From positions 186,001 through 250,000 of the forward strand of contig WTPW01000341.1 of the NCBI GenBank assembly GCA_009809945.1: 64,000 nt of DNA, written 5' to 3'. A model generated the notes under the pieces. It ran no database searches. It had not been told where the DNA came from and saw nothing but the letters and a program-made list of their open reading frames with translations. Within the stretch, counting starts at the first letter, position 1. Every line of letters starts with the position of its first letter. The position numbers and the translations under genes were made by a program. This DNA is from Gigaspora margarita (lineage: Eukaryota > Glomeromycota > Glomeromycetes > Diversisporales > Gigasporaceae). Shown here piece by piece: positions 12,291-24,670 of the stretch.

Positions 12291-12425
12291 TTTGGACCAG
12301 ACTCAAATTAGACTTAAACTTAACTAAAAGTTTGAAGCACAAAAGTTTGAGTCCAGTTCAGTGACCAAACCAGACTCAAACTTAACAAAAGTCTAGTCCA
12401 GCCCAGGTTTGTAGAAATACTAGCT
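12290..12425 (-). mobile_element. Terminal segment with CAGACTCAAACTTAAC subterminal repeats
   Basis: This segment has clustered GGACCAGACTCAAA / AAACTTAAC words and ends ...CCAGGTTTGTAGAAATACTA. The reverse of that end resembles the sequence starting at 3,113 (CAGTACTTCTAAATCTGGTC). Similar words occur at 3,120-3,290 and 6,924-7,060. They look like parts of one TIR family whose full boundaries I cannot fix. Confidence 0.35.
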
Positions 12426-12479
12426 ATCAGTAAAATAATATCAATAAAGTGAAGTGAAACTATCTTAAGATTTTATTGT

Positions 12480-12600
12480 TTTATTAGTGCTTCTTTTTTT
12501 TTGACTTTCTATTTTTTTTGATTCTTTTTTTTTTGACTTTTTATTTTTTTTGATTTATTTTTCTATTTTTTTTACTAGTTTTTTATTATTATTATTATTA
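12480..12600. repeat. Low-complexity T-rich TTTTTTTTGACTTTTTATT repeats
   Basis: Several tandem variants of TTTTTTTTGACTTTTTATT are followed by a short ATT microsatellite near 12,585-12,602. Confidence 0.6.
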
Positions 12601-12900
12601 TTTGCAATTTTATTGTAATAAATAATTAAATAAAAAATTAATGGATAAAAACTTTGATATAAAAGACTATATTTCTAAAAGAAAACTTGTGAATAATAGT
12701 ATATACAAATATAATAGTAAAAAATACTTAGAATTTTTTACTTGACAGTTATTGGATTTGGACCAATCACATTTGGGGTCTACTTTATTTTGTCTAAACT
12801 TTGGAAATCTATATAACTATTCTAAATCAGGGGTCTAGGTTAAAGACACTCTTTATAAATAAATATAAAGTTGGTATTCAATAAAATAAGACCAACCAAA

Positions 12901-13585
12901 TAGTGTTCTAATCTGAGTCAGTTTCACCTGGGTTACCTGTGGGAGAGTGGGTGATCTGAGTTGAATTATGGCCACCTGGATGGTCAACCTGCAGGTCATC
13001 CATGAGTCTACCTGCATGTCACCCATGGGTCAACCTGTGGGTCACCCCTGGGTAAACTTGTGGGTCACCCATGGGTCAACCTGCAAGTCACCCACATGGG
13101 TGGCCTGTATGGGTTGGTTATAATAGGTAATTATTTGTTTCATATTACTTATTTTAGCTAGTTTCACTTGTATATCTTATATTATTTATTTTTATATTTA
13201 TTCTTAACTGCATTGTTGGTAATACAAAAATTGGTTTTAGATTTGATATGATGTATAAGCTGATCAAACAAATTGAAGAAAAAGAAAGAAAAAGAGAGAA
13301 AGAGAAAAAGAGAGAAAAAGAAAAAAACAGGATAGAGAAAAAAGGAGGAAAGAAGAAAAGAAAAGAGAAAGAAAAGGAGAGAGAAGTAAAAATAGTGTAA
13401 AATAGTTTTTTTTAAAAAAAAAAATTAGACTGTTTACCCACAGGTGACCCATAGCAAAAATTTTTATTACCTAGTGTTTACTTGAGTTACCTAGGTGACC
13501 TATAGCAGAATTTTTTATTACCTAGTGTTTACCCAGATCACTCAGGTGACCCAGATTGGGATTTTTGTGATGGGTCAGAACACTA
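12901..13585. mobile_element. hAT-like element with GGGTCACCCATGGGTCAACCTG subterminal repeats
   Basis: TAGTGTTCTAATCTG at the left is inverse to CCATCACAA...GGGTCAGAACACTA at the right (rc TAGTGTTCTGACCC). TSDs are CAACCAAA (12,893-12,900) and CAAGCAAA (13,586-13,593), 7/8. A tight array of GGGTCACCCATGGGTCAACC variants occupies 12,940-13,110, with GGTGACCC words at the right end. The purine-rich GAAAAAGAGAGAAAAAG stretch at 13,275-13,385 produces a spurious open frame. Confidence 0.75.
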
Positions 13586-13626
13586 CAAGCAAAGTTGATT
13601 TTTTTTGTTTAGTATTATACAGGATC

Positions 13627-13903
13627 TAGTGATTTAAGCCACATGGTTTTAGTCAGCTGGCTTAACTAGCTGAATAAATCATTAGCTAAACAGCTAGTTA
13701 ATAGCTAACTACTGGCCTGCATTTAGAATATTTTGGGATATTTGACCTGTACTTTATGTCCATTTATTTTTCTTTTCAGAATTTATTGGATTCTTATTAA
13801 TAGTTAGTTTTTAGCTGCATTAGCTAGCCAATCACATTATATTAGCTAGTTTAGCTGGCTAAGCTGGCTTAGCTACAACTGCATTAGCTGGCTTAAATCA
13901 CTA
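13627..13903. mobile_element. 277-bp hAT-like MITE with TTAGCTGGCTTAGC repeats
   Basis: TIRs are TAGTGATTTAAGCCA and its inverse TGGCTTAAATCACTA. TSDs are ACAGGATC (13,619-13,626) and ATAGGATC (13,904-13,911), 7/8. AGCTGGCTTA/TTAGCTAG words fill both halves. It lies 42 bp from the previous element. Confidence 0.75.
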
Positions 13904-13911
13904 ATAGGATC

Positions 13912-15304
13912 TAAAAATATGGGTTGGTCAATTGATTATTTTTTTTTAATTTACTATAAAATAAAATAATATTTATATCAAAAGATTAATTTTTTATTTT
14001 ATACAACAATGAATTAAAAAATTATGTCAGCAGGTATATGGGCCCTTAAAAGTATAAACCAAGGAATTTGGCTAATCACAGATTTTGAGAAAATTGCAAA
14101 AATTATTTTATCATACAAAATCAAAAAATCTAAAATAATATATTCATGATTAACAAACCTATCTAAACAGGATTATTAGATCTGTAGATCTGTAGATTGC
14201 TTCTAAAATTTATAGTTCTCATCACTTATCGTTATCAAAGAAAATTAATATAAATTCAAATAGCATCTTGTCTTTTAATTTAAGTAATATTAAAAATATA
14301 AATATAAAAATAGTAAATTCAATGCTTGTCTTTCAGATTTACAGTTTATTTTTTTCTGTAATTTGTTATTTTGTAAAGTATTAAAGGTTAAAGTTAATTA
14401 ATTTTTCAAATTTTAGATTAAATATGAATATTTTAAATGGTATGAATTTTTGACCAATAATAACCCAGTGGCATGAATTTTTGACCAATAATAATCCATA
14501 CACGTGACTAAATCTAATAAAAATTTCAGAATGATCTACATTTTTTGATGAGTATAGGTGATGTGAACCATAGTAAATCTATTTTTAGATTTTAGTATCA
14601 AAAGCTTTTAACTATTGTATCACAAAAATTATTAAGTAATTAGACTTTCATAATTAAGTAAAAAAGATTGGGCTTTAAATTTATACATAATTAATCAAAC
14701 AGACTAATTTACAAAAATTGATAAATTCCTGGTTTCTGCTTTTGAGGTCCTATATTTTTTTTAAGTTAGCCCTATTAGATAATTATGGAAAATTAAGGTT
14801 CCCATCAGGTAGCACTAGATAAGAATTGTGAAAAAAATAAATATCAAAAATTTACCAATTGGGTTTTAAAAAAAATTAAAAAATTTGAAAAGTTGAAAAA
14901 AAATGAGCAGCAGGTAATGTGTATAGCCTTAAATAAGACAGTTTTAGTTAATTATTAAGTTATTGTTAATATTTAGGCTCAGCATAAGGAGAAAGAAATA
15001 GGGATTAAACAAATGCATTTCAAAAATATTTGATAAATCACATTGGTCAACATTAATCATATAATTAACTAGGTCTATACTAAGTTGTAATTGGCTTGTT
15101 TCATTTTTGGCAGTAGTTAAGCAAATGTAACTTACTTAAAAATTAACTAAAAATAGTCTAAGCTTAACAAACTTGCACAAATCAAGTTTTTTTAGTTATA
15201 AATTGCAGGATTTTGCTAAAATAAGAATAGATAACTTGAATATAAATATTTTGGTAAATAAAAAAATAAATATATAATTAAAAATTAAAAAATTTAAAAA
15301 AATA
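13912..15304. other. AT-rich intergenic sequence
   Basis: Apart from a short direct repeat (GAATTTTTGACCAATAATAA, at 14,441 and 14,473) I see no gene or element. Confidence 0.4.
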
Positions 15305-15306
15305 TA

Positions 15307-15641
15307 CAGTCAGACTCTATAAATGCAACTTCCATAAATGCAATACCTCTGCATGTTTTTGTCTTGTTTGTAAGAACTTATTAATACTAAATGCATGTTT
15401 TATATTCTGTAAATGCATATTCTTCCAAATAATTTTTTATATTTTGCTACCTCCCTAAATGCACATAGCCAATCAAATTTTAGTATTTAAGATAGGTTAT
15501 ACAGTTTTTAGTAGAAGTTATACAAACTTGATAATCCAATCTTTAAAGCTGCAATTTAATTGGCTCTCTCTAAATGCAATACCTTTCTAAATACAAGTTG
15601 TAGGCTTGTCTGTACAGATTGCATTTATGGAGGTTTGACTT
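15307..15641. mobile_element. pogo/Tigger-like MITE, TA target site
   Basis: The left end CAGTCAGACTCTATAAATGC and right end GCATTTATGGAGGTTTGACT are inverses of the CAGTCNAACCTC type seen in pogo/Tigger Tc1-mariner elements. TA flanks both sides (15,305-15,306 and 15,642-15,643). TAAATGCAAT words recur internally. No transposase. Confidence 0.75.
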
Positions 15642-15682
15642 TAAAAATATTAAAAAATAAATTAAAAAAGGACAATTAATTT

Positions 15683-15845
15683 AGGTTCAAGCAAACCAAA
15701 TTTAGGGTTATTTGAATACAATTTAGGCTCATTTGAACCCAATTGGGTTCGTTTGAATCTAATCTGCTCATTTGAACCCAAACCAGGTTTATTTGAATCA
15801 ATTTAGGTTTATTTAAACCCAAGCTAGGTTTATTTGAGCCTTTAT
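15683..15845. repeat. GGTTTATTTGAACCCAA minisatellite
   Basis: Eight to nine degenerate tandem units of about 18-20 bp (for example CTCATTTGAACCCAATTGGG, AGGTTTATTTGAATC). Such clusters elsewhere in the window mark element ends, but I cannot identify TIRs here. Confidence 0.6.
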
Positions 15846-16789
15846 TTAAGTATTATAGTACAAACGATCTAGTCCTAGCAAATAAATTTAACTAAATCCA
15901 AAATACTAATTCTTGTTTACAAAAAAAGTAATCAAAATATTTTTTTCTAAAACATTAAACCATTCAAACTAAACATCTTGGTGGTATTAAAAAAAAAAAT
16001 TTTTCTAATATTGTTTTTAATAAAATTTGGAGAATTAAAATCAAGATAATTTTGTAATTAAACAAGCAATTTGGTAGGCCTATATATATTATTAAAACAA
16101 GCAATTTGATTACTCTATATATACTAAATTTTGCTACTTTATGTATGCTAAATTTGGCTGCTATATTTTTACTAAATTTGGCTGCCTTATATATATGAAA
16201 CTTTGCTACTTTTGTATATATAATTAAAATATGAAATTTGGTGCCTTTGTGTATCAGTATGCTATTAAAGCAAGCAATTTGCTATCTATAATAATAATCA
16301 ATATTAAACCAGCAAGGTTTAGTTTAGATTATATACTAAAGCATATGTATAATTAAATCTATAAAATTAAATAGTAATTTGGTACTTTCAAATATTGATA
16401 GTTATAATTGTGCAAAAAGTTATTCAAACTCTCAATTTCACTAAAGGTATCTAATTTGTAAAACATTAGTTTAATATTTAATCAAATCAATTGGGCTTAG
16501 GCCATTACCATGATTGAAAGAAAATGCTTAGCTAAAAACTTTGCTATAGAAACTGCTAATAGCCAGAGCTAAATACTGACCTATTTTTGATGCATTTGAC
16601 CCAAAAATTTTGTTAATCTCTCATAAAAAATACATAGAGCATGGCAGCTTTTCTTTGTTTTTGCAATCAATTAGATTTTTGAAAAATAGGTTATTATTTA
16701 ATACCTAGTATGGTGCTAGAAGCCTATACTCAACAGTTATACAAAACTTTTTTTAGGTTGTTTCAATTTTAAATAGCTATAACATTTTA

Positions 16790-17045
16790 TCTAAGAGTTT
16801 TTAAAAAAATCTGACCAGTAACTTTGTAAAGCTATATTAGCTCTACATGTGTACCAAATATCTTTTCAAAATCTTATTATTGTAAAGAGTTGATGTATTT
16901 TGAAAATTGAAATTTTATATATAAAACATATAAAATTTCAATTTTCAAAATGCATAGTAATAAATTTTTGAAAAGATATTTGGTACACATGTAGAGCTAA
17001 TATAGCTTTACAAAGTTACCAGTCAGATTTTTTATTTACACTATA
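16790..17045. repeat. Foldback, about 125-bp arms
   Basis: Arms containing TCTGACCAGTAACTTTGTAA and TTACAAAGTTACCAGTCAGA are inverted about a centre near 16,925, with TTTGGTACACATGTAGAGC in the right arm. The family is related to the repeat at 6,380-6,755. Confidence 0.65.
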
Positions 17046-17697
17046 AAATTTGAAACCAATTTTGCCACCAACAGAAAAAAAATTTTTTCAAAGATGGCTT
17101 GAGTTTTTGGATTCCTTTCATCAGAATTTAATGGTAAAACAAAGATATTTCAAAATCATAGTCTTTTCCCTCTACAGGATAAGCCCCAAGAGCCCATACT
17201 ACCAACAAATTATTTTCTTATTTTCATGTTGAGTAACATATTTAATCCTTACAATTGTATTTGCATAGCATAGCATTTTACAAACTATTATAAAATCACA
17301 GAACCAACATCTTCAAAAAAGAAAACTTATATATATATTTGCATATAACTGATTATATTATAATACTCTTATATTATACTATGCTTTTTTACAAACATAT
17401 GTATAAAAAATCTTTAAAATTAGACTAATCACAAATTTACTAGTACATCATTCTGACAACAATCAAATATCTGTAAATATCATCAGATAATTATGATAAT
17501 AAAAAACAAATTAAACTTATCATATTTATTATACAAGTAACATTAGTACTAAACCAGAAATAGATAATAAATTAACAAAATACAAAATAATGTCTAGGAG
17601 CATTGTTTAAACAATGACCAAAATCAAGCTTAATCTGATCAAAATTTTAAATTATATTTTTATAAGTTATTTTGCATTATACAAAGAATATTACTAA

Positions 17698-18830
17698 CTA
17701 TAACCAGTGGTGACCATTACCACCCTTTTGTATAACCAAAAAAATTTAATTTATTTTAAAAACTAATTATATGATGCAATTTTTATGCGATTAATTGCAT
17801 CATAAATACTGCATACTTTTTTACATCATTTTTATATAATACGACTATAATATATATTTATTAAAAATTTCAAGAAAACAAATACATCATACTTTGATTA
17901 AACCTAGCAATACCTATGAGGATAAGTGAAGCAAACTCTATAGTCGCTCACTATGGCTATCGCCTCTGTGGAGCTATATTTTTCTAGATCCCTAGCATGA
18001 TCAACTATATCCAAACCCTAACCCTAACTCTAACTAAGTCCCAACTAATGACCAGCACAAACAATATCTTAATAGTATATGACAAACAAAGACTTTGGAA
18101 GAAATATCAAAAGAATGATACATGAATCCAATCCACACTGAATAATCTCATTATAAAAAAGAAAAGTACACCAATATAGAACAAAAAAAATGGAAAAATT
18201 ATCTCTATAATCATATAAAAAAACACCAAAATAATGAAAGAAGCACCAATATAATGCAACAAAACTCAATACCAACAATAAAAGTATTCCAATTAACAGC
18301 AGCAAAAAGAAAAACACAAACAATAGTGAATGATTCAATCCCAAAATGAAGAGTTGGTACTGCATTGACTCAAAAATGAAACTGAAATTAAAAGAAACAA
18401 AATATGTAGCCATATGCATAAGAAGACTAACCAATGCCTAAAAGAAGTAACAAATTTAACAATGCAAATGACAAAAGAAAAGACATATAGTGATATTTAT
18501 GACAAAAAAATGCATTACAAGAATCACTGAATTAGATACTGTCAGATGCAAAAGAATAACACCAAACTATCAGCACAAACTGCGTTACAAGAAAAACATG
18601 CACCAGAAATGAAGAAAAAACACCAAACTGGATGATACCAATGACGAAAAAAGCACACTGCAAGAAATACAAATGGGTGACACCAATGATAAATGAAGTA
18701 CACCACTAAAGTGGTAATAAAAAAACTTTTAAATTAGTACTGTAGTAATAATAATAATAATAATAAAAAGAATAGCAGATCTTTTTATACTGCTGTGTAA
18801 CCAGTGGTGATAATTACCACTAGTTATTTT
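17698..18830. mobile_element. TIR-bounded region, ATAACCAGTGGTGA ends
   Basis: CTATAACCAGTGGTGACCATTACCACC at the left and GGTGATAATTACCACTAGTTAT at the right are inverse; similar termini bound the MITE at 46.19-46.44 kb. Inside are a CCCTAACCCTAACTC tract (18,013-18,035), degenerate ACACCAAA repeats (18,480-18,710) and a short (AAT)n run. The 121-codon minus-strand open frame here is low-complexity and not convincing. Confidence 0.45.
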
Positions 18831-19191
18831 AATAATAATTCTTATACAAAAATCTAATTTAAAAATATAAATAATTCCAATATAGATACTATAGTTATAC
18901 TTATTCTGTATAACTTATAGCTGAATTAAAAATTAGAAAAACATATAACAAATTTCATTATAATCAACAAATTTTGATATTTTTCACTAAAAGCTTTCAA
19001 AATATTTTAAAGAGATATATTGTTCAAAAATTTTATTATAAAGATTTACTATTAAAAAACAAATAAATAAATAATTAAATCTATATACCTGTATTTTATA
19101 TTACAAACCATAATATTATAAATTTGTAACAAAATTTTTTATAGTAAATCATAGTAAAATTCAAATATTGAGTAAAAAAAATTAAATTAAC

Positions 19192-19485
19192 AGGACCCCG
19201 AACATCTAGTATAAAGGTCATATTTGAAATTTTTAGCAAAAACACCTAAAATTTGAGAAGCAATAAATAGTTTTTGGCAATTATCTTAGCATCCAGTGGT
19301 CCAATTTGAATCAACATTTTTTTAAAATAAAGCTCACAGTGAGGCGCATCTAACAAAAAAAGTTTATTCAATTCCAATCACTGGATTAGAAGTTATTAAA
19401 GTAAATAGATTTTGTCATTTTTAGCAAATTAGATCAAAATTGGCCAAAATTTAGTTATAACCTATATGAGAGATGTCCAGGTCCT
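19192..19485. mobile_element. 294-bp MITE, AGGACCCC family, copy B
   Basis: The left end is AGGACCCCGAACATCT and the right end AGATGTCCAGGTCCT. The perfect 8-bp TSD is AAATTAAC (19,184-19,191 and 19,486-19,493). It has the same length as copy A (11,997-12,290) and aligns throughout. Confidence 0.85.
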
Positions 19486-19627
19486 AAATTAACTAATCAA
19501 CCTATTATGAAGATTTTACAAAAGAGGTAATTATATATTAATTATCAAGTTTACATGAACTTTGACTAATCAATTGACTAGTTAGTTAATCAACCAGTCA
19601 ATTAGTTAGTCAATCAATTAATCACAT

Positions 19628-19870
19628 GAGTGAGTCAATAGAAATTAAGCAAATTTTTTTTAGTAACTTTTTTTAAAAGTTTAAATTAAAATAACTTAAC
19701 AAAAACTTGATCAAAATTTGATAAATTTTTTAAATTAATTTTATAAATGTATAAAATTGATTTAAAAAATTTTTATCAAATTTGTTTAAATTTTTGTTAA
19801 ATTATTTCTGTTCAAAGTTTCAAAAACAATTTATTATAAAAAATATGCTTGATTTCTATTGACTTACCCC
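19628..19870. mobile_element. Palindromic MITE, GAGTCAATAGAAATTAAGC family, copy 1
   Basis: The ends GAGTCAATAGAAATTAAGC and GCTTGATTTCTATTGACTTA are inverse and the arms pair almost to the centre. ACAT flanks both sides. A second copy lies at 43,130-43,370. Confidence 0.7.
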
Positions 19871-19920
19871 CACATATTTGAAAAATCAATTAATTAATCA
19901 GATTAATTGATTTTGGAATA

Positions 19921-21565
19921 GGATCCTATAGCCTAGTGGTCTAGATGCCTATTCTGATACTAGAAGTTACTAGTTCAAGTCCTAGTAAATGTAGATTTTC
20001 AAATAATTGTTCTATACTTAGTGAAGCCCATGTGAATACTAGATTGGTAAATAGTTTTTGAAATAGTAGTCTTTGTAGAAAAAGTGGCACCACAATAGTA
20101 AGAGAAGCAGCAAATACAAGTAAGGTACAAGAAAACTAGTTATTATCTAGGAACACCTCTAGCAAATATAGAAGAACTAAAATTGAAAATAAATAGGCAG
20201 AGTAGTAGAATTATTATACTTGGAGACATGTAAAAACATGAAAGCAGAAAGCACTGGGCTGGGAGTAGTAATATAAACAAGGTAAATGCATAAGCAAGGG
20301 CATACCAACTTTAAAAACACCAAATACTTCAGACAAAAACTAGAAGTAGTTTGGACTATTAAACCTGTTGGGAGTAACTACAGTTTAGGGGACTTAGCTA
20401 GGTCGGGTCTGACCCAACCTGGGTTGGATTAGGTTAGATCAAACACGAGTTGGGTCAGACCCGGGTTAGAGAAAACCCAGTCAGATCAGACCTGAGCAGT
20501 ATTTAAAATTCAATTTTATTTTAATATGCGAAAAAACTTAGCAATTCTTGCAAACATAATAAAAAAATCAAAAAATTATGAGCAACATGCGCAACACATA
20601 ATAAAATTCACAGATTCCTAAAAATTTTTGCTTGCAGAATTAATTTTCAATCTGCATCTGCAGATTCCACATATAGATTTTAAACACTGGACCCAGGTCA
20701 GATTATATACAATGATCGCAAGTAGTCGCTACATAGTAAAGTAAAATATTAAAATGTAAATCAATAAATCTGTTTAAGTAAACTTGTTTGAAAGAATAAA
20801 ATGCATATATTTTAAATTTTTATCCAAATTAGAGAAGTTTTTATTATTTTACTTTTAATTTTTACTTTTTCGAACATATTTTTTAATAAGATTTTAATTT
20901 TTCATTGAAATAAAAATTAAAAGTCAAATAATAAATTTTTTTTCAATTTGGATAAAATTTTAGAGTATGTGCATTTTGATCTTCTGAATAAGTTTACTTA
21001 AGTGGGCATTATTGATTTATATAGTAAAATTTAGACTTTACTATGTAGCAACTATTATTGATCCAGGTTCAACCTGGGTTGGGTTGGGTTAGACCCAGGT
21101 CAGGTTTGACCTAAGGTGGGTTAGACCCATCAGGTTTGATATGAGGTGGGTCAGACCTGGGTCAGGTTTTTACCCAAGTGGGTCTGACCTGGGTCAGGCC
21201 TAAATCTGACCCAACTGACTCACTAAAACCCCTACTATAGTTATACAATATAGCTCATATCTAACTAGCACACCAAAGTTTTCTTATATTGTAATTGGCT
21301 GCAAGCTGAAGCTAATAAACATTAAAAGGAAGCTGACCAAGCTGCCAGTTACAAAGAAGGTGAGGTGCCTACTAAGGTAGTGCTAGTGAGAACACAGACT
21401 ATAAGGTAGTAGGATGTGAATCATCATAGAAACTTGGCACAACCTCATTATCAAACAGGAGGTAAATCAAACAATGACTTATAAATATAGCAAATGATCT
21501 CTAAATACCTGTCTGGGAGTCAATAGGACTAGCATAAGAGATGCAAAAAATGCTAATTTAGGGGA
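19921..21565 (+). mobile_element. tRNA-headed SINE-like element, split by a hAT-like insertion
   Basis: The head GGATCCTATAGCCTAGTGG and the B-box-like ACTAGTTCAAGTCCTAG indicate a tRNA-derived promoter. The body resumes at 21,243 after the hAT-like element at 20,386-21,234. The 3' boundary is uncertain and I found no long TSD. Confidence 0.5.
20386..21234. mobile_element. hAT-like element, TAGGGG / GGGTCAG family, carrying a foldback
   Basis: The left end TAGGGGACTTAGC is inverse to CACTAAAACCCCTA at the right. TSDs are CTACAGTT (20,378-20,385) and CTATAGTT (21,235-21,242), 7/8. Subterminal GGGTCAGACC/GGTCTGACCC words are dense in both ends. The middle (about 20,715-21,055) is a GCTACATAGTAAAGT-family foldback with TGAATAAGTTTACTTA at 20,985-21,000. 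Confidence 0.75.
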
Positions 21566-21725
21566 ACGTCTAAAGCAGAGCAATTCATATTTCTTAATAA
21601 TTTTCTCGATTAACTTTAGAGTTAGAGTCATCTTATATTAAGGTTAGGTTGGGTTTTGGATAGTTATATATAAGCAAAATTGCCTTCCTGATATTTTTAC
21701 TTAACCTATCTAAGGTAGGTTAGAC

Positions 21726-24662
21726 AGGACCCTAGACATCGCTGATATATGTCTTTTTTTTTTTAGCAAATTGCAGAAAATTTGGTTTGAGATCCAAATT
21801 TAAGTCTTAGCAAATTAAGATTAAATTTAAAAAAGGTTATATAAAGCAATTTGGCAAATTATAGCAATTTTATGCATGTTATATTTTATTTTTGGCAAAT
21901 TACCTAATTTTGCAAGAATAATACCCAAAAATAAGCTATCTCATTTTTTGTACTATTATGATTTTTAAAAATTTAAGATTCTTAATTTTGAATTTTTTTG
22001 ATCAAAAAATCCAAAATTAAGCATCTCCTCTTAAATTTTCAAGAAATATCAAAGTAAATATACTGGAATAATGTATTTTTATGTGCTGAACAAGTTTTTT
22101 TAGAGCACAATATTAAAATCAATTAGTAAAATTTTGAGAATCATAAAATATTTTAGTATTTTTATTAATAAAATTATATAAAATATTATAATTCTCAAAT
22201 TTAACTAATTGATTCTAATATTGTACTTTAATAAACTTGTCAGCACATAAAAATACATTATTTTAGCATATTTACTTTTATATTTCTTGAAGATTTAAGA
22301 GAAGATGCCTAATTTTGGATTTTTTTGATCAAAAAATCAAAAATTAAGTATCTTCTTTTAAATTTTTAAGAAATATAAAATTAAATATGCTAGAATAATG
22401 TATTTTATGTGCTGAACAAGTTTTTTTAGAGCACAACATTAGAATCAATTAGTAAAATTTTGAGAATCATAAAATTTTTTAGTATTTTTATTAATAAAAT
22501 TATATAAAATATTATAATTCTCAAAATTTTACTAATTTATTCTAATATTGTGCTCTAAGAAAACTTGTTCACACATAAAAATACATTATTTTAGCATATT
22601 CACTTTTTCTTCTTGAAAATTTAAGTGAAGATGCTTAATTTTGGATTTTTTGATCAAAAAATCCAAAATTAAGCATCTTCTCTTAAATTTTCAAGAAATA
22701 TAAAAGTAAATATGCCAGAATAATGTATTTTTATGTGTAAACAAGTTTTCTTAGAGCAAATGTTAGAATCAATTAGTAAAATTTTGAGATTAATAGAATT
22801 TTTTAGTATTTTTATTAATAAAATTATATAAAAGTTTATAATTATTAAAATTTTACTAATTGATTTAAATCTTGTGCTCTAAATAAACTTGTTCAGCACA
22901 TAAAAAAACATTATTTCAGCATATTTACTATTATATTTCTTGAAAATTTAAGAGAACATGCTTAATTTAGTATTTTTTTCTTTTTTTTTGCGTTTTACAA
23001 CTAAGACCTTGTCTCGATTCTTTATTAAGTTGTTATGGACATAATATTTGTTACATAAATGAGGATGCAACTAGCCACATGTGCACTTTTGGTGCCTAAT
23101 TTAAGTATTCTGCCTGAAGTTTCTACACTAGCTACTATATCTACAACCCAACTATAGAAGTTGCCTATTTAAACCCTCTAGTTCATGATCTTCCTATTAC
23201 TACCTGACACACTACGTATATGCAGATATTGTAGAGCCCAACCCTTTTTATGAATGTTCAACTCGAACTACTTTATCCGCAGTTTAGAGTTGGCTAAGTA
23301 GGACGTAAGTCCTACTAGTCTTATCTGTTCAAGTTTTAACCCTGGACTTTCCATACCTACTTAACTAAAACTGGCCAATGTCCACCAGAAAACACTGCGA
23401 GGAGTTTGTGACATGATCTTCACTACATTTCATGACTCAGTTACTCAAATCATAGATCCAAACTAACAGGTTCGGCCTTGTAGAGTTTGTTATACCAATT
23501 ATTAAAATTCGCATTCGCCGTCCACAGAACTTGAACTAGCAATCTTACGATTTGCGACCTCGGAGCATAAACACTATGCTATCGAACCCAAGGTTGCTTA
23601 ATTTTGTAATTTTGATCAAAAATACAAAATTAACCATCTTCTCTTAAATTTCAAAAAATATAAAATCAAATATACCAAAATAATGTATTTTTATGTGCTG
23701 AACAAATTTTCTTAGAGCACAATGTTAGAATCAATTAGTAAAATTTTGAGATTTAGAAATTTTTTAGTATTTTTTATTAATAAAATTATATAAAATATTA
23801 TAATTCTCAAAATTTTACTAATTGATTCTAATATTGTGCTCTAAGAAAATTTGTTTAGCACATAAAAATACATTATTTCGGCATATTTAATTTTATATTT
23901 CTTGAAAATTTAAGTGAAGATGCTTAATTTTGGATTTTTTGATCAAAAAACCCAAAATTAAGCATTTTCTCTTAAATTTTCAAGAAATATAAAATTAAAT
24001 ATGCCAAAATAATATATTTTTATGTGCTGAACAAATTTTCTTAGAGCACAATATTAGAATCAATTAGTAAAATTTCGAGAATTATAATATTTTATATAAT
24101 TTTATTAATAAAAATATTAAAAATTCTTTGACTCTAATATTGTGCACTAAAAAAATTTGTTTACATTATTCTAGCATATTTAATTTTATATTTCTTGAAA
24201 ATTTAAGAGAAGATGCTTAATTTTGTATTTTTTGATCAAAAAATACAAAATTAAGCATATTCTTTTAAATTTTTAAGAAATATAAAATTAAATATACTGG
24301 AATAATATATTTTTATATGCTGAACAAGTTTTTTTAGAGCACAATATTAAAATCAATTAGTAAAATTTTGAGAATTATAATATTTTATATAATTTTATTA
24401 ATAAAAATACTAAAAAATTCTCTGATTCTCAAAATTTTACTAATTGATTCTAATTTTGAGCTTTAAAAAAATTGTTTAGTACTCAAAAATATATATATTA
24501 TTTTGATTTATAAAAATAGATGTAATTTAGTTTTTAGCAAATTACTAAAAATTTATATATAATAATTAAATTTTCAGCAAATTTATTTAATTTTAGAGGT
24601 AGCAAAAACCTCCAAATTTATGCAGATCATTTATGACCTATATTAGAGATGTCTGGGGTCCT
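21726..24662. mobile_element. 2.9-kb TIR element, AGGACCCC family, filled with palindromic units
   Basis: The ends are AGGACCCTAGACATC and GATGTCTGGGGTCCT, with a perfect 8-bp TSD GGTTAGAC (21,718-21,725 and 24,663-24,670). The interior from about 21,940 is roughly seven tandem palindromic units. Each has CTGAACAAGTTTTCTTAGAG, AATCAATTAGTAAAATTTTG, a TTTTTATTAATAAAATTAT turn and a TTGATCAAAAAATCCAAAATT centre. A minus-strand SINE-like element (22,977-23,594) interrupts one unit. No transposase. Confidence 0.8.
22977..23594 (-). mobile_element. tRNA-headed SINE-like retroelement, 618 bp
   Basis: On the minus strand the head GGTTCGATAGCATAGTG is followed by a B-box-like CTAGTTCAAGTTC and it ends in a poly-T (A-tail) at 22,977-22,990. 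The TSD TGCTTAATTTAGTATTTT / TGCTTAATTTTGTAATTTT brackets it. It shares the GTGCACTTTTGGTGCCTAAT block with the copies at 44.9 and 49.9 kb. Confidence 0.8.
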
Positions 24663-24670
24663 GGTTAGAC

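Noticed and set aside
3113-12422. A single 9.3-kb element bounded by CAGTACTTCTAAATCTGG and CCAGGTTTGTAGAAATACTA
   Set aside because: The ends resemble each other, but the flanks match only 5/8 and an alternative left end exists at 6,924; boundaries unproven.
13264-13452. 62-codon minus-strand frame
   Set aside because: Reverse of a GAAAAAGAGAGA purine tract; serine/phenylalanine/leucine low complexity.
18013-18040. True telomere or chromosome end
   Set aside because: CCCTAA units are few, degenerate and internal to MITE-like elements.
18069-18434. 121-codon minus-strand frame rich in Phe/Leu
   Set aside because: Composition reflects A-rich plus-strand repeats inside a TIR-bounded region; no domain recognised.
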